Made by a program: the position numbers and the translations under genes. Below are positions 1 through 7,635 of a stretch of DNA of 64,000 bases, piece after piece (positions within the stretch are counted from its first letter, which is position 1; each line of letters opens with the position of its first letter). The DNA is from an uncultured Lachnospiraceae bacterium (GTDB lineage Bacteria > Bacillota > Clostridia > Lachnospirales > Lachnospiraceae). The stretch lies in NCBI GenBank assembly GCA_947626365.1, contig CANQRW010000003.1, positions 46,161 through 110,160 of the forward strand. Direction: 5' to 3'. Below the pieces are notes generated by a model, which was not told the DNA's origin, made no database searches, and was given only the letters and a program-made list of their open reading frames with translations.

Positions 1-205
1 CGTTGCAATCCTTCCACCGTTTGGCTACGTCCCGTTCCTCCTCATGAAGCCTGCCATCCGCTTTATACATGGAGCGGGGCGTCTCATCTTCCAAATCCGC
101 TTCCTTTACAAGCCTCTCGCCATGAAACAGAAGCACGTTGATGATGTCCGCGAAAACATCATTATACGCTTCCAACGTTTTCTCAGTCATATCTTTTTCC
201 GCCAT
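1..205 (-). CDS. Rpn/PD-(D/E)XK nuclease family 'transposase', N-terminal part
   Basis: The first 68 codons of a gene that runs off the left edge. The start ATG at 205 has AGGAGG 9 bases upstream. The visible protein begins MAEKDMTEKTLEAYNDVFAD and continues through SMYKADGRLHEEERDVAK, which I recognise as the N-terminus of the Rpn (recombination-promoting nuclease/putative transposase) proteins that are abundant in Lachnospiraceae. The catalytic PD-(D/E)XK core would lie outside the window. A decayed relative of the same family is present at 56171-56758. Family assignment is from memory of the N-terminal pattern; activity cannot be judged here. Confidence 0.75.
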   Translation of the reverse strand, partial: MAEKDMTEKTLEAYNDVFADIINVLLFHGERLVKEADLEDETPRSMYKADGRLHEEERDVAKRWKDCN

Positions 206-246
206 CCGCTGTTACCTCCTGCCTCATCAAACTGCCTGCTATTTTT

Positions 247-275
247 AGTATACTCAAAATGAGTGATTCATGCAA
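247..275 (-). promoter_or_regulatory. Promoter of the Rpn-family gene
   Basis: On the minus strand: -35 TTGCAT (270-275), 17-bp spacer, -10 TATACT (247-252). The spacer contains the perfect inverted repeat CTCA-TTT-TGAG (253-263), a possible operator. Distance to the ATG at 205 is normal for a short leader. Confidence 0.5.
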
Positions 276-298
276 GACTTTTTCTCGTCCTCGATACA

Positions 299-340
299 GT
301 AATTGTCAGACTGTAATTGTCAGACAGTAATCACCAGACA
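299..340. repeat. Three tandem 14-bp repeats upstream of GH3 gene
   Basis: Copies GTAATTGTCAGACT (299-312), GTAATTGTCAGACA (313-326) and GTAATCACCAGACA (327-340), followed by a further GTAACA that leads straight into the AGGAGG of the GH3 gene. The repeat therefore lies between the divergent Rpn promoter and the GH3 ribosome site, in the place where an operator or leader element would sit. Confidence 0.7.
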
Positions 341-354
341 GTAACAGGAGGATA

Positions 355-2700
355 ATGAATTATATGAAAGAAAAAATCAGACAGATCCTCAGCCAGATGA
401 CCCTGGAAGAAAAAGCTGCCCTGTGTTCCGGCAGGGATTTCTGGAACATGAAGGGCGTGGAACGCCTTGGCGTCGCCCCTGTTATGGTAACTGACGGCCC
501 TCACGGCCTGCGCAAGCAGGCCGGGGCGGCCGATCACCTGGGACTGAACCAGAGCGTTCCCGCCACCTGCTTTCCTCCCGCCGTCACCGCTGCCAGCAGC
601 TGGGATCCTCAGCTGCTGGAACAGACCGGCCAGGCCATCGGGGAAGAGGCGGTTCAGGAAGAGGTGGCCGTAGTTCTCGGCCCCGGCACCAATATCAAGC
701 GTTCGCCTTTATGCGGACGCAACTTTGAATACTTCAGCGAAGATCCGTTCCTGGCCGGCCAGATGTCCGCCGCTCTTATAAAGGGTATCCAAAGCAAGGG
801 CATCGGCACTTCCCTGAAGCACTATGCCGGCAACAATCAGGAAAAGGCCCGGCTCATCAGCAACTCCGTCATTGACCCGCGGGCCCTGCGGGAGATTTAC
901 CTGCCCGCCTTTGAATACGCGATAAAACAGGCGCAGCCCTGGACTCTCATGTGTTCCTACAACCGGGTCAACGACGTATACTCCTGCGAAAATCCCTGGC
1001 TTCTGGACGATGTGCTTCGGAAGGAATGGGGTTTTAAAGGCATGGTCATGACCGACTGGGGCGCCATGAACGACCGGGTAAAGGCGCTGGCTGCCGGGCT
1101 GGAACTGGAGATGCCCGGCCCCAACGATACCAATGATAAAAAGATTATAGAGGCCGTCAAATCCGGCCAGCTGGATGAAGCGGTTCTGGATCAGGCCGCG
1201 GAGCGGCTGCTGACCCTGCTTCTGAAGGCAGCCGAAGTAACAAAACAAAACTATGATGTGGACGCCCACCACCAGCAGGCACGGAAGGAAGCTGCCGCTT
1301 CCGCCGTCCTTCTGAAAAACGGCGGAATGCTTCCCCTGGACGGAGGCAAATCCTACGCGGTAGTCGGCGCCTTCGCTGAAACGCCCCGTTACCAGGGCGC
1401 CGGCAGTTCCAAAATCAATCCGACCCGTTTGGACTCGGTTCTGGAGGAACTGGAAAAGGCTGGCGTAAGCTTCGAATACGCGCCCGGCTACTCCCTGGAG
1501 GATCCCTCCCAGGATGAAGAGCTTCGGACCCAGGCAAAAGCGCTGGCGGAGGGCAGGGACGGCGTTATCGTGATCGCCGGCCTGCCGGACGATTACGAAA
1601 GCGAAGGCTTTGACCGTACCTCCCTGGATATGCCTGCCAGTCACAACGCCCTGATCGACGCAGTCTGCCAGGTTAACTCCCATGTAACTGTTGTCCTGAT
1701 GTGCGGCAGCGCCGTAAGGATGCCTTGGCGGGACAAGGTGGAAAGCATTCTCCTGACTTACCTGGGAGGCCAGGCGGCTGGCGGCGCATGCGCCGATCTG
1801 CTCACCGGCAAGGTCAATCCATCCGGCCGTCTGGCGGAGACTTTCCCGCTGTGTTTGGAAGATAATCCCAGCTACGGCAATTTCGCCACGGACAGCATCG
1901 ACGCGGAATACCGGGAAAGCATTCTGGTGGGCTACCGCTATTACGACTGGGCCGGCATAGACGTGGCCTATCCCTTCGGCTACGGCCTGTCTTACACCAC
2001 GTTCTCCTATGACGGCATGGAAGTTTTCTGGGACGACAAAGAACAGTCCGGATGGGTGAAGGTGACTGTCACCAACACTGGAAACCGCACCGGAAGCGAA
2101 GTGGTGCAGGTCTATGTGGGCAAAAAAGATTCCGTCATTATGAGAGCGCCCCGGGAGCTGCGGGGATTTGCCAAGACAGAACTGAAACCGGGAGAAACCA
2201 GGACAGTGGAGATTCCTCTGGACGCGCGCAGCTTCTCCTACTATGACGTCCGCCGCCGGGACTGGGCTATCGAAGACGGCAGCTATGAGATTTACGCAGG
2301 CGCTTCCAGCCGGGATCTGCCCTTGTGCCGGGAAGTGACCGTATCCGGAATCCGGCCGGAGAATATCCCCGGCTATCATCCTGAAGATGTTATAAAAGAC
2401 GAAAAATTTGCCGCCAGCCGCGAGCAGTTTGCCTCCCTCTTTGACGGAGAACTGCCCCTGACCAAACCCAGGCAGAAATGGACCGTAAATTCTTCTGTAA
2501 GGGAAATTATGTCCGATGAGAACGCGAAAGCAATATTCGGCGACCTCATTCAGGCCAACGCCGCCGCATACGACGCGGAGGATGATATGGGCCGGATGAT
2601 GCTGGCCATGTTCAACGATATGCCCCTGCGCAGCCTGGCCATGTTCGGCGCCGCCAGTCTGGAGGAGATTGAGAAAAAGATAGCCCAGCTGAACCAATAG
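355..2700 (+). CDS. Glycoside hydrolase family 3 (beta-glucosidase type)
   Basis: A 781-residue GH3 enzyme that would remove terminal beta-linked sugars from oligosaccharides or glycosides. The N-terminal TIM-barrel begins at MTLEEKAALCSG. The nucleophile Asp is in VMTDWGAM (about D234), and there are RNFEYFSEDP and KHYAGNNQE substrate-site motifs. The alpha/beta sandwich follows, then a C-terminal fibronectin III-like domain with YPFGYGLSYTTF near residue 540. There is no signal peptide, so it is probably cytoplasmic. AGGAGG at 346-351 lies 3 bases before ATG 355 and 12 before ATG 364; either could be used. It is a single gene facing the LysR gene convergently. Exact sugar specificity is not readable from the sequence. 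Confidence 0.9.
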   Translation: MNYMKEKIRQILSQMTLEEKAALCSGRDFWNMKGVERLGVAPVMVTDGPHGLRKQAGAADHLGLNQSVPATCFPPAVTAASSWDPQLLEQTGQAIGEEAVQEEVAVVLGPGTNIKRSPLCGRNFEYFSEDPFLAGQMSAALIKGIQSKGIGTSLKHYAGNNQEKARLISNSVIDPRALREIYLPAFEYAIKQAQPWTLMCSYNRVNDVYSCENPWLLDDVLRKEWGFKGMVMTDWGAMNDRVKALAAGLELEMPGPNDTNDKKIIEAVKSGQLDEAVLDQAAERLLTLLLKAAEVTKQNYDVDAHHQQARKEAAASAVLLKNGGMLPLDGGKSYAVVGAFAETPRYQGAGSSKINPTRLDSVLEELEKAGVSFEYAPGYSLEDPSQDEELRTQAKALAEGRDGVIVIAGLPDDYESEGFDRTSLDMPASHNALIDAVCQVNSHVTVVLMCGSAVRMPWRDKVESILLTYLGGQAAGGACADLLTGKVNPSGRLAETFPLCLEDNPSYGNFATDSIDAEYRESILVGYRYYDWAGIDVAYPFGYGLSYTTFSYDGMEVFWDDKEQSGWVKVTVTNTGNRTGSEVVQVYVGKKDSVIMRAPRELRGFAKTELKPGETRTVEIPLDARSFSYYDVRRRDWAIEDGSYEIYAGASSRDLPLCREVTVSGIRPENIPGYHPEDVIKDEKFAASREQFASLFDGELPLTKPRQKWTVNSSVREIMSDENAKAIFGDLIQANAAAYDAEDDMGRMMLAMFNDMPLRSLAMFGAASLEEIEKKIAQLNQ

Positions 2701-2735
2701 GGCGAAGTTCTGACAAAGGAGACTTTTTAGCGGAT

Positions 2736-3659
2736 TCATTGCCGCAGCGGCCGGGCGGACGCGTCTGCGTGTCCGCCCGGCCTGCTGCCTGATTCTTCTA
2801 TAACCTGCATCAGCTCCGCCATGGTCCGGCTGATGAATTTCTGCCGGTGGTACACGATCATAAACTGCCGGCAGAACGCCTCCGGGTGAAAAGGCAGAAT
2901 CCGGATCCGGTCCGCTTCCTGCTCTTTTTCCAGCACCCTTCCGGACACGACGGTAATACCGGGAAGCTTTTCCACGCCGTGAAGGAGAACCTGATTGCTG
3001 ACGCTCTCCCATAGGATATGGTATTTCATCTGCCGGCTCTTCATCAGATGATCCGTGATTTCCCTGGCGGCGCTGCCCGGCTCTCTCATGAAAAAGGGGT
3101 ACCGGCAGATTTCTTCTAAGGTGACCGTCTCCCGCCCCGCCAGCGGATGGCCGCTTCCGCAGACAAAATACAGTTTGTCCTCCATAAAAGGCCGCTCTTC
3201 CAGCTGTTCGTACCCGGACTTATCTTCCACTACGCCGAAATCCAGCTCATTTTTCAGAACCTTCTGAATGATCCGATGGGAATTCTCCACAGTGACAGAC
3301 ACCTGGCACTCCGGGCAGACCTGACCGAAGCGCCTTACCGCATCCGGAATCAGATAGCTGGCGATGGTGATACTGGAGCCAATGTGAATACTGCCGATTC
3401 CCCGGGCCGAAGTCATAACACTCTCCATCTGGTCAAAGGAGCTGACAATATGGACAGCGTAATCGAAGAACAGCTTTCCATTCTCCGTCACGTACAATCT
3501 GCGGTTAATCCGGTCGAACAACCGTACCCGGTAAGCTTCTTCCAGCTCCCGGATCGCCAGACTGACGCTGGGCTGCGCCAGATGTAATTTTTCCGCTGCC
3601 TTTGTGACGCTCATCTCCTTATAGACTTCGATAAATATCTTCAGGTGGCGAATGGTCAT
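2736..3659 (-). CDS. LysR-family transcriptional regulator
   Basis: A 307-residue LysR regulator. The winged helix-turn-helix is at residues 1-60 (TIRHLKIFIEVYKEMS, then AAEKLHLAQPSVSLAIRELE). A periplasmic-binding-like effector domain follows at about 90-290. The C-terminal ~15 residues (GSRPGGHADASARPLRQ) are encoded by a GC-rich hairpin and are probably not structured. It is transcribed divergently from the chromate transporter pair, the usual arrangement for a LysR regulator and its target. A perfect ATTATG-N11-CATAAT inverted repeat lies in the shared upstream region. The effector is unknown; chromate or sulfate-related anions would be a guess from the neighbour. Confidence 0.9.
   Translation of the reverse strand: MTIRHLKIFIEVYKEMSVTKAAEKLHLAQPSVSLAIRELEEAYRVRLFDRINRRLYVTENGKLFFDYAVHIVSSFDQMESVMTSARGIGSIHIGSSITIASYLIPDAVRRFGQVCPECQVSVTVENSHRIIQKVLKNELDFGVVEDKSGYEQLEERPFMEDKLYFVCGSGHPLAGRETVTLEEICRYPFFMREPGSAAREITDHLMKSRQMKYHILWESVSNQVLLHGVEKLPGITVVSGRVLEKEQEADRIRILPFHPEAFCRQFMIVYHRQKFISRTMAELMQVIEESGSRPGGHADASARPLRQ
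2749..2782. terminator. Perfect 12-bp hairpin between convergent genes
   Basis: GGCCGGGCGGAC (2749-2760) pairs with GTCCGCCCGGCC (2771-2782) around a 10-base loop. It lies within the last codons of the LysR gene and about 50 bases after the GH3 stop. There is no clear T-run on either side, so intrinsic termination is plausible but not certain. Confidence 0.45.
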
Positions 3660-3689
3660 GACTGCTCCTTCCTCGGACGCCGGCTATCC

Positions 3690-3782
3690 GGCGCGGCGCC
3701 TCTGGCTACCGATACTTTACTGAACGGCGCGGCGCCGCCTGCCGCTTCGCGTGCTACATCTTGCCGCTTTGCGCGCTACACT
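3690..3782. repeat. GC-rich degenerate repeats in the lysR-chrA intergenic region
   Basis: GGCGCGGCGCC occurs at 3690-3700 and 3726-3736. It is followed by two adjacent 22-bp near-copies (starting 3740 and 3761) of the form TGCCGCTTYGCGYGCTACA. The block is much more GC-rich than the AT-rich promoter segment next to it (3800-3880). No coding sequence fits it. Confidence 0.5.
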
Positions 3783-3835
3783 TGCCGCCAGCTTCTTTGC
3801 GGCCATTGATTGCGGCCATTTATCATATTGTTTTT

Positions 3836-3858
3836 ATTATGTATATTGATATCATAAT
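3836..3858. promoter_or_regulatory. LysR-type operator (T-N11-A box)
   Basis: ATTATG (3836-3841), an 11-base centre, then CATAAT (3853-3858): a perfect 6+6 inverted repeat with the T-N11-A geometry of LysR-family recognition sites. It lies about 60 bases before the chromate transporter start and between the two divergent genes. Confidence 0.6.
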
Positions 3859-3917
3859 ACTATTTGATTTATATGTCAAAGGGGGTTATACTGTATGAAG
3901 CAGGAGGAATCTCTATT

Positions 3918-4610
3918 ATGGAAAACAAGAAAAACAACGTGCTTCTAAAGCTGTTCACTTCCACCTTATACTTAAGCGCCTTCACCTTCGGCGGCGGTTA
4001 CGTGATCGTAACCCTTCTGAAGGACAAATTCGTGGATCAGTACCACTGGATCGATGAGGAGGAGATGCTGGATCTGGTGGCCATCGCCCAGTCGTCCCCC
4101 GGGGCCATCGCCGTCAACGGGGCTATCGTGGTGGGCTACAAGCTGGCGGGAATCCCCGGCGTGCTGTTATCCGTCCTGGGAGCCGTCATCCCGCCCATGG
4201 TCATTCTGTCCCTGGTGTCCATGTGCTACGTGGCCTTCAGCACCAATCCCTATATCGCCGCCATGTTAAGCGGCATGCGCGCCGGCGTAGGAGCCGTCAT
4301 CGCCTCAGTAGTCTGGGATATGGGAAGAAATGTGGTGAAAACCAAAGATTATATCAACATCGTCATTATGTTCCTCAGCTTCTGCGCCAGCTATTTCGGT
4401 GGGGTCAACGTGATCTTCATTATCATCGCCGTAGCGCTGTTCGGCATGATCCGGTCAATTATCACTGGAAAATCCGCGATCAAGGCAGAAAACACTGTTA
4501 AGGAAGAATTTGCCGGAGAAACGAGAATTTCCGACCAGGAAAAATCAGCTGGGAAGACAAACGCTTTTTCCAGCGAAAAACCTTCCGGAAAGGCAGGTGA
4601 CCGTTCATGA
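3918..4610 (+). CDS. chrA1: Chromate transporter, N-terminal half protein
   Basis: A 230-residue membrane protein of the short-chain chromate transporter (CHR) family. In this family two half-size proteins together correspond to one long ChrA. Diagnostic motifs are FTFGGGYVIV near residue 23 and QSSPGAIAVN near residue 58. Five to six hydrophobic segments follow, then a hydrophilic 45-residue tail (Lys/Glu/Ser-rich). The start at 3918 is chosen because AGGAGG lies 10 bases upstream; an upstream in-frame ATG at 3864 has no ribosome site. It overlaps the next gene by ATGA, so the two are translationally coupled. The family exports chromate in proteobacteria, but the role in gut anaerobes is not established. 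Confidence 0.88.
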   Translation: MENKKNNVLLKLFTSTLYLSAFTFGGGYVIVTLLKDKFVDQYHWIDEEEMLDLVAIAQSSPGAIAVNGAIVVGYKLAGIPGVLLSVLGAVIPPMVILSLVSMCYVAFSTNPYIAAMLSGMRAGVGAVIASVVWDMGRNVVKTKDYINIVIMFLSFCASYFGGVNVIFIIIAVALFGMIRSIITGKSAIKAENTVKEEFAGETRISDQEKSAGKTNAFSSEKPSGKAGDRS

Positions 4611-5176
4611 TTTACCTGAAATTATTCCTAAGCTTTCTCCAGATCGGCGCCTTCAGCTTCGGCGGCGGTTACGCCGCCATGCCTCTGATCCAGGAGCAGG
4701 TCATTACTTTAAACCACTGGCTGACCATGGATACCTTCACCGACCTGGTGACCATCGCAGAGATGACCCCCGGTCCCATCGCCATCAACGCCGCTACTTT
4801 CGTAGGAACACAGGTAGCCGGACCCCTGGGCGCCCTGTCGGCCACTGTGGGCTGTATCCTGCCCTCCTGCATCTTCGTCACATTGCTGGCCTGGGTCTAC
4901 ACCCGCTACCGGAATCTGGCCCTGCTTCAGAATACACTGGCGTCTCTTCGGCCCGCCGTAGTGGCCATGATCGCCAAGGCTGGCCTGACCATCCTGATCT
5001 CCGCCTTCTTCTTAAACGGCACCATCTCCCTGGCCCTGAGCAACATATCCATCCGGATGGTGTGCTATTTTGTCATTGCCGTTGTCCTGCTGCGCAAGGT
5101 CAAATTAAATCCCATTCTGGTAATGGTGCTGTGCGGCGTGTTCGAGGTGGCGTACTATATCCTGGCAACTATATAA
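4607..5176 (+). CDS. chrA2: Chromate transporter, C-terminal half protein
   Basis: A 189-residue paralogue and partner of the preceding gene. It has SFGGGYAAMPLIQ near residue 17 and MTPGPIAINAATFVG near residue 50, the repeated ChrA signature, and about five transmembrane segments. The start ATG overlaps the preceding stop (ATGA). The pair form an inverted-topology heterodimer in the short-chain CHR family. A long hairpin follows the gene. Confidence 0.88.
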   Translation: MIYLKLFLSFLQIGAFSFGGGYAAMPLIQEQVITLNHWLTMDTFTDLVTIAEMTPGPIAINAATFVGTQVAGPLGALSATVGCILPSCIFVTLLAWVYTRYRNLALLQNTLASLRPAVVAMIAKAGLTILISAFFLNGTISLALSNISIRMVCYFVIAVVLLRKVKLNPILVMVLCGVFEVAYYILATI

Positions 5177-5210
5177 AGGGGAACATCGGAACAAATTCAT
5201 TTCACGTAAA

Positions 5211-5281
5211 AATGCGGCTGTCGCAGAATTATCACAGTGAACCTTCAAAATTCACCGCGGCGATTCTGAAACAGCCGCATT
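5211..5281. terminator. Long symmetrical hairpin between convergent genes
   Basis: AATGCGGCTGT (5211-5221) pairs with ACAGCCGCATT (5271-5281). After a 2x2 mismatch, CAGAAT (5224-5229) pairs with ATTCTG (5263-5268). After a 7x7 internal loop, GTGAA (5237-5241) pairs with TTCAC (5251-5255). The arms are perfectly co-linear. It separates the plus-strand chromate genes from the minus-strand glycolytic operon, so a bidirectional terminator is the simplest reading. Confidence 0.55.
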
Positions 5282-5308
5282 CATCAATTATCGTCCGGCT
5301 GCATCCGC

Positions 5309-6784
5309 TTACGGTCTGTTTCCATAAGCGTCCATACAGTCTTCCTTCGGATCCTTCATGCACAAATGCACCGCTGCCTTCTTAAATGTCATCGGCAGGG
5401 CAAGAATATTCGGTTCTTTCCCCACATATTTTTTCTTGGCGTCCTCCAGAGCCTCTTCAAAGGTCGCTCTGGTCTTCAGGCCCATTCCCCTGGCGTATCC
5501 AGGTTCCTCCGCGCCGACGATATAGATAGCGCTGGTATTCATCTCCGCGATATGCCCGCAGGACATCATGGAAAAACCATGGAAGGGATGAAACGCGTTA
5601 GCAAAACGGTATTTCCGGATATATTCCTCGTTTGTGGCAAAATATTCTCCCAGACGGTTCATATCCGGCAGTGTATTCATGTGGTCATGCTGAAACAGCT
5701 CATACAATTCGCGCAGATAAGGCCAGAGTTCGTCATGAAAATATCCGTTGCACGCGGAAGAGCAGATAATCACGCAGTTATCGCTCATGACCCTCTTAAA
5801 CCGCAGCACCTGGGCGCTTAGCGCCTGCATCATCATAATCGGGTTTGTACCCATGCCGTCTCCGTAATGAAACTTCTGCGGCATTCCAAATACCAGCACG
5901 TCATACTTTTTCTCTGCCCAGTGTACGTAGGTTCTCTGATCCGCCACTTTCCAGCTGATCGGCATCATCTCCTTGGCGTATCCGGAGAATATGGCAATCT
6001 GTCTGGACTGGCTGTCCAGCACAGCGTCGCAGCAGAAAAACGGATGTCCCATCTTTTCTTCCATCAGCATGCTGATTTCATCAAATTTATTCCTCATCAG
6101 GCTGCCGCCGTTTACAGGAGTGAAATCATCCCGGTGCATCACAGAGGGAACATGGTGGCTGGCAATACATCTCCAGTTGGTAATTCCCGTAGCGCTGTGT
6201 TTGTAGCCGCCGGAATAACCGCCGTAGGGATTTCCCTGCACATGGCCAATCAGAATGGGAATATCGCAGTCGTACACATATTTGTTCATGTAAACCGGGT
6301 CGCCCCGCCAGGTATTTCCCAGAGCAACCATATGCTCCGCATCCTCGCTGTCATGGCTGATGACCTGCCCGGAATGCCAGAATTCGTTAAACAGTTCTTC
6401 GCCAAAGATTGCCTTCGCGTCAGACTCCCTGCTTCTCGGATGCAGGCCATTGGATATGATAAACAGAATGTCCTTTTTCTCGACTCCTGCCCGGTACAAC
6501 TCCTTCAGGATATATTTGATGCTCAGCTTCCTGTGGCTGGTCGCCTGCTCCCCGCCCTTAACCCGGTCCGGCACGACGATTGTGACCGTACTCCCCTTAT
6601 GAGCCAGCTCCGTCAGCGTTGGCATGCCGATGGGATTCGCCAGGCTTTCCAGATACGCGAATTCCAGTTGTTCCTCGGGGATATGCTCAGGATCCTTCAC
6701 CGTCTCTCCCGGAATAAAGATGTCCGTATTATCCGGCAGCTGGGCGGCCATGGTTCCATGTCCATATTCAAATTCGATTTTCAT
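5309..6784 (-). CDS. LarA-like (lactate racemase family, DUF2088) protein
   Basis: A 491-residue member of the nickel-pincer-dependent hydroxyacid racemase superfamily. His115 sits in SNGLHPRSRESD, matching the catalytic His108 of LarA. Lys195 in SGGYKHSATG matches the cofactor-linked Lys184. The second catalytic His (LarA His174, normally in VxPHxFAGxSGG) is replaced by Asn185 in VQGNPYGGYSGG. It is the last gene of the seven-gene sugar operon, and its ATG overlaps the TIM gene's stop. No larB, larC or larE genes for cofactor synthesis are in the window. It is therefore more likely to act on another 2-hydroxy acid or sugar-derived acid than on lactate, or to have changed chemistry; substrate unknown. 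Confidence 0.75.
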   Translation of the reverse strand: MKIEFEYGHGTMAAQLPDNTDIFIPGETVKDPEHIPEEQLEFAYLESLANPIGMPTLTELAHKGSTVTIVVPDRVKGGEQATSHRKLSIKYILKELYRAGVEKKDILFIISNGLHPRSRESDAKAIFGEELFNEFWHSGQVISHDSEDAEHMVALGNTWRGDPVYMNKYVYDCDIPILIGHVQGNPYGGYSGGYKHSATGITNWRCIASHHVPSVMHRDDFTPVNGGSLMRNKFDEISMLMEEKMGHPFFCCDAVLDSQSRQIAIFSGYAKEMMPISWKVADQRTYVHWAEKKYDVLVFGMPQKFHYGDGMGTNPIMMMQALSAQVLRFKRVMSDNCVIICSSACNGYFHDELWPYLRELYELFQHDHMNTLPDMNRLGEYFATNEEYIRKYRFANAFHPFHGFSMMSCGHIAEMNTSAIYIVGAEEPGYARGMGLKTRATFEEALEDAKKKYVGKEPNILALPMTFKKAAVHLCMKDPKEDCMDAYGNRP

Positions 6785-7635
6785 GATGCGTGTCTCCTTT
6801 CACAGTCCATATAAATCCGGATAATATCCAGATACTCTTCCGGATAAAATCCAATCTCCCCCTGAAACCTCGTCAGGGCGATCAGCCCTCCATCTATCTC
6901 ATGGATGGACGCCAGCATGGCGGCGTTATCCTGTTTCAGGCCGCCTCCGTATACGATATCCATACCGCCCGTCTGCTCTTTCACAAACCTGGCTATTTTC
7001 GTGATATACTCCTTCCCGGCCGGCGTCTTTCCAGGACCGATGGACCAGACCGGTTCGTAGGCGATGACTATCTTTGCTTTGTCTGCATCTTTCAGTCCAA
7101 TCTCCAGCTGTTCCCCCAGCACCTCCTGCCAGCGCTCCTGCTCTTCGCTTTTCTCACCGATACAGTAAAGCACCTGCATGCCTCTTGCCGCCGCGCAGCG
7201 GATCTCCTGATTCAAAAGCCGGTTCACGGCCTTCGTGTCTGTCACGCCGGCCTCTGCCAGAATTCCAGCCTTATCACTGCGTTCTTCACAATGACCGATT
7301 ATGACAGTCTCGCACCCGATCGCCGCCATAGCGGCCGCCGGCCTGTTAGTGGTAAAAGCGCCGAAATTGCCGCCAGCCGCTGTATCCCCGCGATATACTC
7401 CCTGGCAGCCAATCCGGACAGGACTGTCCTTTGTCCTGGCGGCAGCCGCCTGAAGCAGATAAGCCTCCGGAAAATACATTCCGAATTCTACCTCCGCCGA
7501 ATCATACTGCCTCAGTCCCTCCTGAGTGTTCTGCACAATATACGCGGCCCATTTCTCTGGAGGCGCCAGCCGGTTCACGCCGCCCAGTTCCGCCGGCACG
7601 TCAAATCGTTTTAAATTCAGATAAATATGTTTCAT
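6781..7635 (-). CDS. Triosephosphate isomerase family protein
   Basis: A 284-residue TIM-barrel protein of the triosephosphate isomerase family, which interconverts dihydroxyacetone phosphate and glyceraldehyde 3-phosphate. Catalytic residues are present: Lys9 (LNLKRF in place of the usual NWKMN), His115 (IIGHCEERS, usual GHSERR) and Glu194 (AYEPVWSIGPGKT). The phosphate-loop GGG occurs in VYGGGLK. It is about 30 residues longer than standard TPI and the conserved motifs are altered, so it is a divergent paralogue rather than the housekeeping enzyme. It starts directly after the aldolase stop and overlaps the LarA-like gene by 4 bases, so it belongs to the operon. The true substrate could be a modified triose. 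Confidence 0.8.
   Translation of the reverse strand: MKHIYLNLKRFDVPAELGGVNRLAPPEKWAAYIVQNTQEGLRQYDSAEVEFGMYFPEAYLLQAAAARTKDSPVRIGCQGVYRGDTAAGGNFGAFTTNRPAAAMAAIGCETVIIGHCEERSDKAGILAEAGVTDTKAVNRLLNQEIRCAAARGMQVLYCIGEKSEEQERWQEVLGEQLEIGLKDADKAKIVIAYEPVWSIGPGKTPAGKEYITKIARFVKEQTGGMDIVYGGGLKQDNAAMLASIHEIDGGLIALTRFQGEIGFYPEEYLDIIRIYMDCERRHAS

Noticed and set aside
709..3012. A 767-codon open frame on the minus strand opposite the GH3 gene
   Set aside because: It lies antisense to a clear GH3 enzyme and has no family motifs. Long antisense frames arise here because third codon positions are G/C-rich.
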